A DNA stretch of 35,802 bases, taken from Flavobacteriia bacterium. GTDB taxonomy: Bacteria > Bacteroidota > Bacteroidia > Flavobacteriales > Flavobacteriaceae. A program made the position numbers and the translations under genes. Location of the stretch: assembly GCA_024635575.1 (NCBI GenBank), contig JAGXIN010000018.1, positions 1-35,802 on the forward strand. The letters are read 5' to 3'. How positions within the stretch are numbered: the first letter of the stretch is position 1; each line of letters opens with the position of its first letter. The notes below the pieces were generated by a model. That model worked only from the letters and a program-made list of their open reading frames with translations. It searched no databases and had not been told where the DNA came from. Shown piece after piece: positions 7,684 to 15,642 of this stretch.

Positions 7684-9663
7684 TTAAATCACTCTGTTCA
7701 ACCTTTCAAACAAACGATTTTTTAAGTTGTTGTAATCTACGATAGATTCCATTATTTTATCCCTTTCTACTTCAACACCAACATCAGTAATTAATGAATT
7801 TATTTTTTGTTCGATAAGAATACGGCGTATATTATAAATTGCATCAAGAACCATTTTTGAAAGGTCACTTTTTTTGCTTTTTGTAATAATATTTTTACGT
7901 TCCCAGTTACTCAAAACATGCCTTTCATCGTCCATTAAAATTGTGGTGACCAAATTGGCCACTTCATTATTTTCATGATTCACCAACATGTCCACAGAAA
8001 TAGTTTCCTCCTGATTCAATTGATAAATTATTTCGTAGTAAATATGTTTAAATGTTTCATCGGTAAATTCCACCTCATCATCATGCAAATTCAAATAGAT
8101 CTCCTTCGAAACCATATTGCTGAATTTCACCTTCTTTATGGGATGAAAATCGTGATCCTCTGGTTCTTCACCTGCCACAAAATCTACAAATTCAACTTCA
8201 TTGTTACCATATAGCAATAAAATTTTTATAATTTCCCTTTCATACTTTTGAAGCTCATTAACCCTTTCGTATTGCGGTGTTTTTTGCAATATTGGCTCTG
8301 TAGGTTTTTCCTGAACAGGCCTTTTGGAGGCGTCTCTTTGTTCTTTTTTATCAATTTGGGCCAACTCACTGAACAATACATTTTCAGAAATATCCATGAT
8401 TCGAGAACATTCCTGAATATAAACTTCACGCTGAATTCGGTCGGGAATTTTAGAAATACTGACTACAATATCCCTTATTAATCCAGCTTTTTTAACAGGG
8501 TCATGCTGTGCATCTTCCATCAATAAAGAAACTTTAAAATTGATGAAATCTTTGGAATTTTGTTTAAGGTATTCTTTGAGCTCCTGGCTTGTTACCTTTT
8601 TGGAAAAACTGTCGGGATCATCGCCATCCGGAAACATCACCACTTTAACATTTAAGCCTTGCTCTAAAATTAAATCAATTCCTCTAATTGAAGCGCGCAT
8701 TCCAGCCGCATCTCCATCAAAAAGAATCGTGACATTCTTTGTAAGTCGGTTTATCAATCGGATTTGATTTTCAGAAAGTGCTGTGCCAGAAGAGGACACC
8801 ACATTTTCAATACCTGCTTGGTTTAATGAAATTACATCGGTATAACCTTCAACCAAAAAGCAATTGTCTTCTTTAGCAATGCTTTGTTTTGCATAATAAA
8901 TACCATATAAAACATTGCCCTTATGGTAAATTTCGCTTTCAGGCGAATTTAAATATTTGGCAGCTTTTTTGTCGTTGATTAAAATTCTTCCACCAAAACC
9001 AAGAACCCTGCCGCTCATACTGTGAATAGGAAACATCACACGGCCTTTAAAACGATCGAATTGTTTGGTTCCTGTAGAGGAAAGTAAATCGTCTTTAACA
9101 ATGGTCAGTCCTGTAGATTCAAGATATTTTAGATTGTACCCCTTATTCAATGCCTCACTTGTAAAAGCTTCCCACTCGTTCAGTGAATACCCCAATTGAA
9201 ATTTCTTAATTGTTTTATCGCTAAAACCACGTTCCTTAAAATAACTTAACCCAATTGCTTTTCCCTGTTCACTTTCAAGCAAAGTTGTATGAAAATAATC
9301 GCGTGCATACTCAGAAACAATATACATGCTTTCGCGTTCATCAGCCTGATGTTTTTGTTCATTGCTTTGTTCGGTTTCCTCAATTTCAATATTGTATTTT
9401 TTTGCCAAGAACCGAATGGCTTCCGGATAGGAATAATGTTCCTGCTCCATTAAAAAAGTAACTACATTCCCTCCTTTTCCAGAACTGAAATCTTTCCAGA
9501 TCTGTTTAACCGGAGAAACCATAAACGATGGACTTCTTTCTTCAGAAAAAGGACTTAATCCTTTAAAATTGCTTCCCGATTTTTTCAATTGAACAAACTC
9601 GCCGATTACCTCCTCAACACGAGCCGTTTCAAAAACTTTATCTATGGTACTTCTGGAAATCAA
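7684..9663 (-). CDS. dnaG: DNA primase DnaG, zinc-ligand-free variant
   Basis: A 659-residue primase that makes RNA primers at the replication fork. The order is an N-terminal zinc-ribbon-like domain (about 1-100), the primase core with Toprim, and a C-terminal helicase-interacting region. Toprim signatures are intact: VEGYTD, then DGDAAG, then DGDDPD, which coordinate the catalytic metals. The N-terminal domain aligns clearly with other DnaG proteins (KKSGSNFKGLSPFSEERSPSF), but the four zinc ligands (Cys, His, Cys, Cys) are replaced by Ser37, Ser40, Asp58 and Ser61. The reading frame is intact and full length, so this is a substitution and not decay. As I recall, the same loss occurs in other Flavobacteriia. 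The gene is convergent with the SPOR gene and follows the clpPX terminator. Confidence 0.96.
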   Translation of the reverse strand: MISRSTIDKVFETARVEEVIGEFVQLKKSGSNFKGLSPFSEERSPSFMVSPVKQIWKDFSSGKGGNVVTFLMEQEHYSYPEAIRFLAKKYNIEIEETEQSNEQKHQADERESMYIVSEYARDYFHTTLLESEQGKAIGLSYFKERGFSDKTIKKFQLGYSLNEWEAFTSEALNKGYNLKYLESTGLTIVKDDLLSSTGTKQFDRFKGRVMFPIHSMSGRVLGFGGRILINDKKAAKYLNSPESEIYHKGNVLYGIYYAKQSIAKEDNCFLVEGYTDVISLNQAGIENVVSSSGTALSENQIRLINRLTKNVTILFDGDAAGMRASIRGIDLILEQGLNVKVVMFPDGDDPDSFSKKVTSQELKEYLKQNSKDFINFKVSLLMEDAQHDPVKKAGLIRDIVVSISKIPDRIQREVYIQECSRIMDISENVLFSELAQIDKKEQRDASKRPVQEKPTEPILQKTPQYERVNELQKYEREIIKILLLYGNNEVEFVDFVAGEEPEDHDFHPIKKVKFSNMVSKEIYLNLHDDEVEFTDETFKHIYYEIIYQLNQEETISVDMLVNHENNEVANLVTTILMDDERHVLSNWERKNIITKSKKSDLSKMVLDAIYNIRRILIEQKINSLITDVGVEVERDKIMESIVDYNNLKNRLFERLNRVI

Positions 9664-9716
9664 TGGTAGTTGTTTTTTTTGTATTTTAAGTTTTCTAATT
9701 TACAATTATTACTGAC

Positions 9717-9757
9717 AAAAAAAACTGTCCAAGGATTTTTAACCTTTAAAACAGTTT
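9717..9757 (-). terminator. rho-independent terminator of clpP-clpX
   Basis: Arms AAACTGT (9722-9728) and ACAGTTT (9751-9757) pair, with an inner AAGG/CCTT pairing. Read on the minus strand, the hairpin is followed by a run of eight T. It lies 25 bases past the clpX stop and before the dnaG start, so it isolates clpPX from dnaG. Confidence 0.75.
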
Positions 9758-9781
9758 CTTTTGAATTTATATATTTTAGCT

Positions 9782-11023
9782 TTATGAAACAGCCTTTAAC
9801 TTTTTTATGGTTGACATGTTGATTTTATCTTCAGCGTAATTTTTCGTAACCTTAAGTGTTTTTTCTCCTGTTCCCGGCAAGTCAAACATGGCATCGGTTA
9901 AAATAGCTTCACACAAAGAACGAAGCCCTCGAGCGCCTAATTTATATTCAACAGCCTTATCAACAATATACATCAATGCACTTTCATTAATGGTAAAATC
10001 AATCCCATCCATTTTAAACAATTTTTGGTATTGTTTTATGATGGAGTTTTTAGGTTCAGTTAAAATCATTCTCAATGTTTTTTCATCTAACGGATCCATA
10101 TGTGTCAATACCGGCAAACGTCCAATAATTTCAGGGATTAAGCCAAAATCTCTTAAATCTTTTTGAATAACGTATTTTAACATATTTGCTTTATCTACAA
10201 CATCTCCTTTTACGGAAGCACCATATCCAACTTCTTGACGGTTTAGCCGTTTTCCGATTACTTTTTCTATCCCGGAAAATGCACCACCGGCCATAAATAA
10301 AATATTTTTGGTATTTACCTCAATAAATTTTTGGTCAGGATGTTTTCTTCCTCCTTTTGGCGGAACGTTAACTACAGAACCTTCCAGCAATTTTAACAAT
10401 GCCTGTTGAACGCCTTCTCCTGAAACATCACGGGTAATTGAAGGATTATCGCCTTTACGGGCAATTTTATCAATTTCATCAATAAAAACAATTCCACGCT
10501 CTGCTTTACTTACATCATAATCGGCCACTTGCAGCAAACGCGTCAAAATGGTTTCCACATCTTCTCCCACGTAACCTGCTTCGGTTAAAACAGTGGCATC
10601 AACAATGCAAAACGGAACATTTAACATTCTTGCAATGGTACGTGCGATTAAGGTTTTGCCTGTTCCGGTTTCTCCAACAACAATAATATTGCTTTTTTCT
10701 ATTTCAATTTCTTCTTCATCTTTGGTATCTGGCTGCAACAAACGCTTATAATGATTGTAAACCGCAACAGCCATTACACGTTTTGCCTGATCTTGGCCAA
10801 TCATATATAGATCAATAAACGCTTTTATTTCTTTTGGTTTTTTAACAATCAAATCATGTGTAAGCTCAGAAGAATTACTTCCGGCAATTTCTTCCATCAC
10901 AATCCCATGAGCCTGCTCAATACATTTATCGCATATATGCGCGTCTAAACCAGCGATAAGCAAATCTGTTTCTGGCTTTTTTCTTCCGCAAAACGAACAT
11001 TCCAACACTTCATCTTTTGCCAT
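9782..11023 (-). CDS. clpX: ATP-dependent Clp protease ATP-binding subunit ClpX
   Basis: A 413-residue AAA+ unfoldase that recognises tagged substrates and feeds them to ClpP. The N-terminal zinc-binding domain has Cys9, Cys12, Cys31 and Cys34. Walker A is GETGTGKT (residues 117-124), Walker B is FIDEID, and sensor 2 lies in the GARGLR motif near the C-terminus. The pore loop GYVGED is present, as is the IGF-like ClpP-docking loop region ([12 protein letters not shown], an IGKR variant). The start is 52 bp downstream of clpP on the same strand, so they form an operon. Length is normal for the family. Confidence 0.97.
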   Translation of the reverse strand: MAKDEVLECSFCGRKKPETDLLIAGLDAHICDKCIEQAHGIVMEEIAGSNSSELTHDLIVKKPKEIKAFIDLYMIGQDQAKRVMAVAVYNHYKRLLQPDTKDEEEIEIEKSNIIVVGETGTGKTLIARTIARMLNVPFCIVDATVLTEAGYVGEDVETILTRLLQVADYDVSKAERGIVFIDEIDKIARKGDNPSITRDVSGEGVQQALLKLLEGSVVNVPPKGGRKHPDQKFIEVNTKNILFMAGGAFSGIEKVIGKRLNRQEVGYGASVKGDVVDKANMLKYVIQKDLRDFGLIPEIIGRLPVLTHMDPLDEKTLRMILTEPKNSIIKQYQKLFKMDGIDFTINESALMYIVDKAVEYKLGARGLRSLCEAILTDAMFDLPGTGEKTLKVTKNYAEDKINMSTIKKLKAVS

Positions 11024-11075
11024 TTCTTCAGTTTTTAGTTTTTAAGCAGTTTTAAAACTACCCTATTTTTAAATA

Positions 11076-11735
11076 TTATTTTCTGATTAAAACCTCATCA
11101 ATCATTCCGTAAGCTTTTGCTTCATCTGCTTTCATCCAATAATCACGATCTGAATCGTGATGCACTTTTTTCAAAGTTTGACCTGAATGTTTTGAAATTA
11201 TTTGATACAATTCATCTTTTAACTTTAAAATTTCACGTGTAGTGATTTCAATATCACTAGCCTGACCTTGAGCTCCTCCTAATGGTTGGTGAATCATCAC
11301 ACGAGAATGAGGTAATGCCGAACGTTTTCCTTTTGTGCCAGCGCACATTAAAACAGCGCCCATTGATGCTGCTATTCCTGTACAAATTGTAGCAACATCC
11401 GGTTTTATGAATTGCATGGTATCATAAATTCCCAAACCGGCATAAACTCCGCCACCTGGTGAATTGATATAAATTGAAATATCTTTTGAACTGTCTACAC
11501 TTTCCAAAAATAACAATTGCGCCTGAATAATATTGGCAACATAATCGTCAATTCCGGTTCCTAAAAAAATTATTCTATCCATCATTAAACGCGAAAAAAC
11601 GTCCATTTGGGCAACGTTTAACTGACGCTCTTCAATAATATAAGGTGTTAGACTGCTAACCAACTTATCATAATACATGCTATTGATTCCTTGATCCTTG
11701 ATCGCGTATTTTTTAAATTCTTTTCCGTAATCCAT
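11076..11735 (-). CDS. clpP: ATP-dependent Clp protease proteolytic subunit ClpP
   Basis: A 219-residue serine protease that forms the tetradecameric proteolytic chamber. The catalytic triad is visible: Ser124 in GIAASMGAVL, His149 in SRVMIHQP, and Asp198 in SDRDYWM. The oxyanion region SPGGGVYAGL is also present. The N-terminal 25-30 residues (DYGKEFKKYAIK...) are a short propeptide-like extension typical of Bacteroidota. It is the first gene of clpPX, with a TAnnTTTG element 28 bases upstream. The usual upstream neighbour tig is displaced by three plus-strand genes. Confidence 0.97.
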   Translation of the reverse strand: MDYGKEFKKYAIKDQGINSMYYDKLVSSLTPYIIEERQLNVAQMDVFSRLMMDRIIFLGTGIDDYVANIIQAQLLFLESVDSSKDISIYINSPGGGVYAGLGIYDTMQFIKPDVATICTGIAASMGAVLMCAGTKGKRSALPHSRVMIHQPLGGAQGQASDIEITTREILKLKDELYQIISKHSGQTLKKVHHDSDRDYWMKADEAKAYGMIDEVLIRK

Positions 11736-11762
11736 TTTTCAGTGTTTAAAGTATTAAGAGCA

Positions 11763-11770
11763 CAAAGATA
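11763..11770 (-). promoter_or_regulatory. Bacteroidota -7 promoter element for clpP-clpX
   Basis: Minus-strand TATCTTTG matches TAnnTTTG exactly and lies 27 bases before the clpP ATG. No TTG -33 box is seen at the expected distance. Confidence 0.55.
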
Positions 11771-11875
11771 TGAAGTATTTATTTATTTTAAACTGAATTT
11801 ACTATTTGTATGGATTTATCCAAAATTAAAGTAATTTATTATTTCATTTTACTATGCGCGCATAATATAATTAGT

Positions 11876-11883
11876 TATCTTTG
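11876..11883 (+). promoter_or_regulatory. Bacteroidota -7 promoter element for the 168-residue secreted protein
   Basis: TATCTTTG matches TAnnTTTG and lies 29 bases before the ATG at 11913. It is divergent from the clpP promoter about 105 bp away. Confidence 0.55.
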
Positions 11884-11912
11884 ATACTAAATTTTAAATA
11901 AATTTACAAGCA

Positions 11913-12419
11913 ATGAAATACACTATATTATTATTCTCCTTGTTTATTTTTTCAATAAACAGTTACGCACAAGAATTTGTGAACGGAACTATCATCACCC
12001 AACGCTACGACACCATCGCAAATGTAAAAATTGAAACCATTAGCGACGCCAAAAGTTTGTTGCATTTAACTTATGTTGATGTTGATGGCAAAGAACAAAA
12101 ACCTGATATCGAATCCATAAAAAGTTACACCAGAGGTGATGAAAATTTTACACGCATCTACCAATCTGGCGAAATGATTCTGGTAAAACAAATTACTGCA
12201 GGGAAAAGATTGAACTTATATGCAAGAGATTATAACGGCTTAACAACCTATTATATAGAAAAAGTTTTTGATGAAATCCTAAAAGTTCCTTCATCAGGAT
12301 CAAAATTCAATAGAGTTTTGGGCGATTTTTTAAGTGACTCCCCTGAAATTGCACAAAAAATTAAATCAAAAGAATTGCAGGACCTAAAAGAAATTGTAAG
12401 TCTTTACAATAATGCCTGA
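11913..12419 (+). CDS. secreted protein of unknown function
   Basis: A 168-residue protein that I do not recognise as a named family. A clear signal peptide (about residues 1-19, ending SYAQ) sends it to the periplasm or outer membrane. The rest looks beta-rich at first (GTIITQRYDTIANVKIE, a repeated strand pattern with ITAGKRLNLYARDYNG) and then helical at the C-terminus (residues 130-168), with no cysteines or catalytic motif. Bacteroidota encode many small secreted proteins of this shape, often with a strand-rich motif about modification or transport of the envelope, but no function can be inferred here. It is a single-gene unit with its own promoter element and a strong terminator directly behind. 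Confidence 0.8.
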   Translation: MKYTILLFSLFIFSINSYAQEFVNGTIITQRYDTIANVKIETISDAKSLLHLTYVDVDGKEQKPDIESIKSYTRGDENFTRIYQSGEMILVKQITAGKRLNLYARDYNGLTTYYIEKVFDEILKVPSSGSKFNRVLGDFLSDSPEIAQKIKSKELQDLKEIVSLYNNA

Positions 12420-12433
12420 TAATAGGCTCAAAC

Positions 12434-12474
12434 AAAAAAAGTCCCGCTAATGAATCATTAGCGGACTTTTTTTT
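12434..12474 (+). terminator. strong intrinsic terminator after the secreted-protein gene
   Basis: An A-rich left arm with GTCCCGCTAATGA pairs with TCATTAGCGGAC (one C bulged), followed by a run of nine T. It begins 14 bases after the stop codon. Because the left flank is a run of A, it could also stop minus-strand transcripts. Confidence 0.88.
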
Positions 12475-12488
12475 ATTTGTATTTTAGC

Positions 12489-12496
12489 TATATTTG
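12489..12496 (+). promoter_or_regulatory. Bacteroidota -7 promoter element for the M1 peptidase gene
   Basis: TATATTTG matches TAnnTTTG and lies 22 bases before the ATG at 12519, immediately after the preceding terminator. No good -33 TTG box is seen. Confidence 0.45.
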
Positions 12497-12518
12497 AAAT
12501 TCATTAAACCTATTATAA

Positions 12519-14111
12519 ATGAAATTTTTTTATACGCTTATTTTTTTAATACTTACTTTTCAATCAGCCGTTACCGCTCAAAACTACAAACAACGTTTTA
12601 ATGAGATTGATGTAAAACATTATAATTTAGCGATAGAATTAAACGATTCCACAAATCGCATTCAGGCATCAATCACCATTTCTTTAAAGTTTAAACAATT
12701 GGTAAGTGAGTTTCAATTGGATTTTGTCGAAAAAGATTCTACAGGAAGGGGCATGAACATTGAATCTGTTCTTCAGAATAATGATTCCGTAGCTTTCACT
12801 CATTCAAACAATAAAATAACCATTCAGCCAAACTTTGTCAACACCGACAGCATTTTTAACTTTAAAATAAAATATGACGGCATTCCTAAAGACGGACTTA
12901 TCATTAGCGAAAACCTATACGGCGACAGAACTTTCTTCGCCGACAATTGGCCAAACAGGGCACAAAACTGGTTTCCTTGTGTAGATCACCCTTCTGATAA
13001 AGCCACGGTTGAATATGCCATTATAGCGCCAAATCATTATCAGGTAATTGCAAATGGATTCTTATTGGAAGAGACCAATTTAACAAATAATCTTAAGTCA
13101 TACCACTATAAAACAGCCGGTCCGCTCTCAACAAAAGTAATGACAATTGGCATTGCCCGTTTTGCGGTGCAGCATATTGGCGAAACGCACAATATTCCTG
13201 TTTCAACTTGGGTTTATCCCCAAACTAAAGAACAGGGATTTTATGATTTTGCGAATGCAAAAAATATCCTCTCTTTTTTTATTGAAAAATTTGGTGAATA
13301 CCCTTATCAGAAATTGGCAAACGTGCAATCTAAAACACAATTTGGCGGCATGGAGAATGCCGGAGCGATCTTTTATTTCGAAAAATCAGTCACTGGTGAA
13401 CAAAATCATGAAGATCTAATCGCCCATGAAATTGTACACCAGTGGTTTGGAAATTCCGCCTCAGAAACCGACTGGCCGCATTTATGGTTAAGTGAAGGAT
13501 TCGCCACTTATTTTACCGATTTGTATATCTTGGAAACCCAAGGCAAAGATGCTTTTCAAAAAAGAATGCAGGATGAACGCGATACTGTCCTGAATTTTTA
13601 CAAAAGAAAACAAACCCCTGTAATAGATGTTGATAACACCAATTTAATGAGTTTATTAAACGCAAACTCCTATGAAAAAGGCGCTTGGGTTTTACATATG
13701 CTTCGAAAAAAATTAGGTGATGAAACTTTTTGGAAAGGAATAAAAACCTATTATGAAAAATTCAAATTTCAAAATGCATCTACCAACGACTTTAAAAATG
13801 TGATGACTGAAGTTTCCGGCGAAAATTTAGATGCCTTTTTTACGCAATGGCTTCAAAAAGCCGGACACCCCATTTTAAAAACGTCTTGGCTTTACTACCA
13901 AAAAAAACTTCGCATTCTCATTGACCAAACCCAAGAAACTGTTTTTGAGTTCCCGATTGATGTTGAATTAATTTACAATGACGGCACATCTGAAATAAAA
14001 ACCATTCAGGTTGAAAAATTGCCGGTTCCCTATGAAATTTTAACCAGCGGAGAAGTGAAAGAAATTAAATTCGACCCAAATAATTGGTTGTTATTTGAAT
14101 TGGTTGATTAG
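12519..14111 (+). CDS. secreted M1-family zinc metallopeptidase
   Basis: A 530-residue exported aminopeptidase-like enzyme. It has a signal peptide (about 1-20, ending VTA-Q), an N-terminal beta domain, and the gluzincin catalytic domain. The exopeptidase motif appears as GGMENAG. The zinc site is HEIVH (His303, Glu304, His307) followed 19 residues later by Glu326 in WLSEGFATYF, the HExxH-x18-E pattern of M1. It ends soon after the catalytic domain with a short beta segment, so it lacks the long C-terminal helical domain of E. coli PepN. This short form is common in Bacteroidota. It likely trims peptides in the periplasm or on the cell surface. It stands between its own promoter element and the helicase gene. 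Confidence 0.93.
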   Translation: MKFFYTLIFLILTFQSAVTAQNYKQRFNEIDVKHYNLAIELNDSTNRIQASITISLKFKQLVSEFQLDFVEKDSTGRGMNIESVLQNNDSVAFTHSNNKITIQPNFVNTDSIFNFKIKYDGIPKDGLIISENLYGDRTFFADNWPNRAQNWFPCVDHPSDKATVEYAIIAPNHYQVIANGFLLEETNLTNNLKSYHYKTAGPLSTKVMTIGIARFAVQHIGETHNIPVSTWVYPQTKEQGFYDFANAKNILSFFIEKFGEYPYQKLANVQSKTQFGGMENAGAIFYFEKSVTGEQNHEDLIAHEIVHQWFGNSASETDWPHLWLSEGFATYFTDLYILETQGKDAFQKRMQDERDTVLNFYKRKQTPVIDVDNTNLMSLLNANSYEKGAWVLHMLRKKLGDETFWKGIKTYYEKFKFQNASTNDFKNVMTEVSGENLDAFFTQWLQKAGHPILKTSWLYYQKKLRILIDQTQETVFEFPIDVELIYNDGTSEIKTIQVEKLPVPYEILTSGEVKEIKFDPNNWLLFELVD

Positions 14112-14205
14112 TTATAAGTTTTAATATTTTAATTGTCGAATTTCTGTCTTCCGACTTCTGACTTTCCAATTTTACAACCTTGTAACTTATTAACTTATTA
14201 AGTAT

Positions 14206-14213
14206 TATCTTTG
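14206..14213 (+). promoter_or_regulatory. Bacteroidota -7 promoter element for the DEAD-box-type helicase
   Basis: TATCTTTG matches TAnnTTTG and ends 15 bases before the ATG at 14229. A TTG lies at 14180-14182, a few bases further upstream than usual. Any start codon upstream of 14213 would fall inside the promoter. Confidence 0.55.
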
Positions 14214-14228
14214 CAAAAAATTAAAATA

Positions 14229-15563
14229 ATGACCTTTTCCGATTTAAATATAAACCGATTTTTGCTGAATGCTTTAGATGATCTAGGTTTTAAAGTTCCA
14301 ACTCCTATTCAGGAGAAAGCCTTTTCGGTAATTATGAGCAGTAAGGATATGGTTGGCATTGCCCAAACGGGAACAGGTAAAACATTTGCATATTTACTGC
14401 CAATATTGAGACAACATACATACTCTGATCAAAAACATCCACGGGTTTTAATTATTGTTCCAACCCGGGAATTGGTGGTTCAGGTAGTTGAAGATATAAG
14501 AAGTCTGACACCTTATATTAATGTTCGTTTTGCAGGTATTTACGGTGGCACCAATATCAATACCAACAAGCAAATGATTCATGAAGGTTTGGATATTTTA
14601 GTTGCCACTCCAGGTCGTTTGCTGGATTTGGCTCTGGATGGCGTTTTAAAGCTGAAATTCATTCAGAAATTTGTAATTGATGAAGTTGACGAGATGATGA
14701 ACCTTGGTTTTAGGCCACAATTAATCACCCTGATGGATTTATTGCCTAAAAAACGTCAAAGCATTTTGTTTTCTGCAACTTTAACCAAAGAAGTTGATAA
14801 TTTATTGGATACATTTTTTAAATCGCCAGTTAAAATTGAAGTCGCAACCAGCGGAAGTCCTTTAGATACCATTCAACAACAAGCCTATCCTGTTCCAAAT
14901 TTTTACACAAAAGTCAACTTCTTAAAAGATATTCTGCAAGACAAAAAGACCTTTAACAAGGTATTGGTATTTGTAAAAAACAAAAAACAAGCCACCATTC
15001 TTTTTGATGAAATGGATCTCGCGCTTCCAAAACAAGTGGCCGTAATTCATTCCAATAAAACACAAAATTATCGTTTGCGTTCTGTGGAAAAATTTGAAAA
15101 AGGTGGTATTTCTGTTTTAATTGCCACCGATATTATTGCGCGTGGATTGGATTTAACCAATGTGAGTCATGTCATAAATTTTGACATTCCGAAGGAACCC
15201 GAAAATTATATTCACCGAATTGGAAGAACTGGTCGTGCAGAACAACTGGGAACTTCAATTTCTTTATTTACGGAAGCTGAAGCCGATTATTTAGGTGAAA
15301 TTGAACTTTTAATGAATAGGGAAATTGCTGTTTTTGACCTTCCTGAATCTATAGAGATTTCAACCCAATTGATTGATGAGGAAATTCCGAGATCAGAAAT
15401 TGAGGAATCTTCAAGTGAAAAGAAAAAGGAGACTCTTGTTTCCGGATTGGCATTTCACGAGAAAAAAGAGAAAAACAGAAAGGTAAATTTAGGCGGATCT
15501 TACCGACGCGAAATTGTGAAAAAATATAAAAAACCACTGACCCGCGGACAAAAAAAGAAATAA
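14229..15563 (+). CDS. DEAD-box-family ATP-dependent RNA helicase (DEVD variant)
   Basis: A 444-residue RNA helicase that remodels RNA or ribonucleoprotein complexes, probably in cold adaptation or ribosome assembly. The motifs are in order: Q motif (PTPIQ, about 25-29), AQTGTGKT (45-52), PTREL, GG, TPGR, motif II DEVD (151-154) in place of DEAD, SAT, ARGLD and HRIGRTGR. The C-terminal tail of about 80 residues is basic and lysine-rich, as expected for RNA binding. The ATG at 14229 was chosen over a TTG at 14211 because the TTG lies in the promoter element. The gene converges on tig with a shared terminator. Which paralogue this is cannot be told. Confidence 0.93.
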   Translation: MTFSDLNINRFLLNALDDLGFKVPTPIQEKAFSVIMSSKDMVGIAQTGTGKTFAYLLPILRQHTYSDQKHPRVLIIVPTRELVVQVVEDIRSLTPYINVRFAGIYGGTNINTNKQMIHEGLDILVATPGRLLDLALDGVLKLKFIQKFVIDEVDEMMNLGFRPQLITLMDLLPKKRQSILFSATLTKEVDNLLDTFFKSPVKIEVATSGSPLDTIQQQAYPVPNFYTKVNFLKDILQDKKTFNKVLVFVKNKKQATILFDEMDLALPKQVAVIHSNKTQNYRLRSVEKFEKGGISVLIATDIIARGLDLTNVSHVINFDIPKEPENYIHRIGRTGRAEQLGTSISLFTEAEADYLGEIELLMNREIAVFDLPESIEISTQLIDEEIPRSEIEESSSEKKKETLVSGLAFHEKKEKNRKVNLGGSYRREIVKKYKKPLTRGQKKK

Positions 15564-15584
15564 TTTTAGTTGGGTTAAAAGCAC

Positions 15585-15622
15585 AAAAAAATGCCTTAAA
15601 GAAATTCTTCAAGGCATTTTTT
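15585..15622. terminator. bidirectional intrinsic terminator between the helicase gene and tig
   Basis: Arms ATGCCTT (15591-15597) and AAGGCAT (15611-15617) are flanked by a run of A on the left and a run of T on the right, with an inner GAA/TTC pairing. It sits in the 79-bp convergent gap and can serve both strands. Confidence 0.85.
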
Positions 15623-15642
15623 ATTTTATAAAATGAAAACTA

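Noticed and set aside
7684-9663. dnaG as a pseudogene because of missing zinc ligands
   Set aside because: The frame is full length, and the catalytic Toprim motifs and the rest of the N-terminal motif are preserved; the substitution is shared with relatives as far as I recall.
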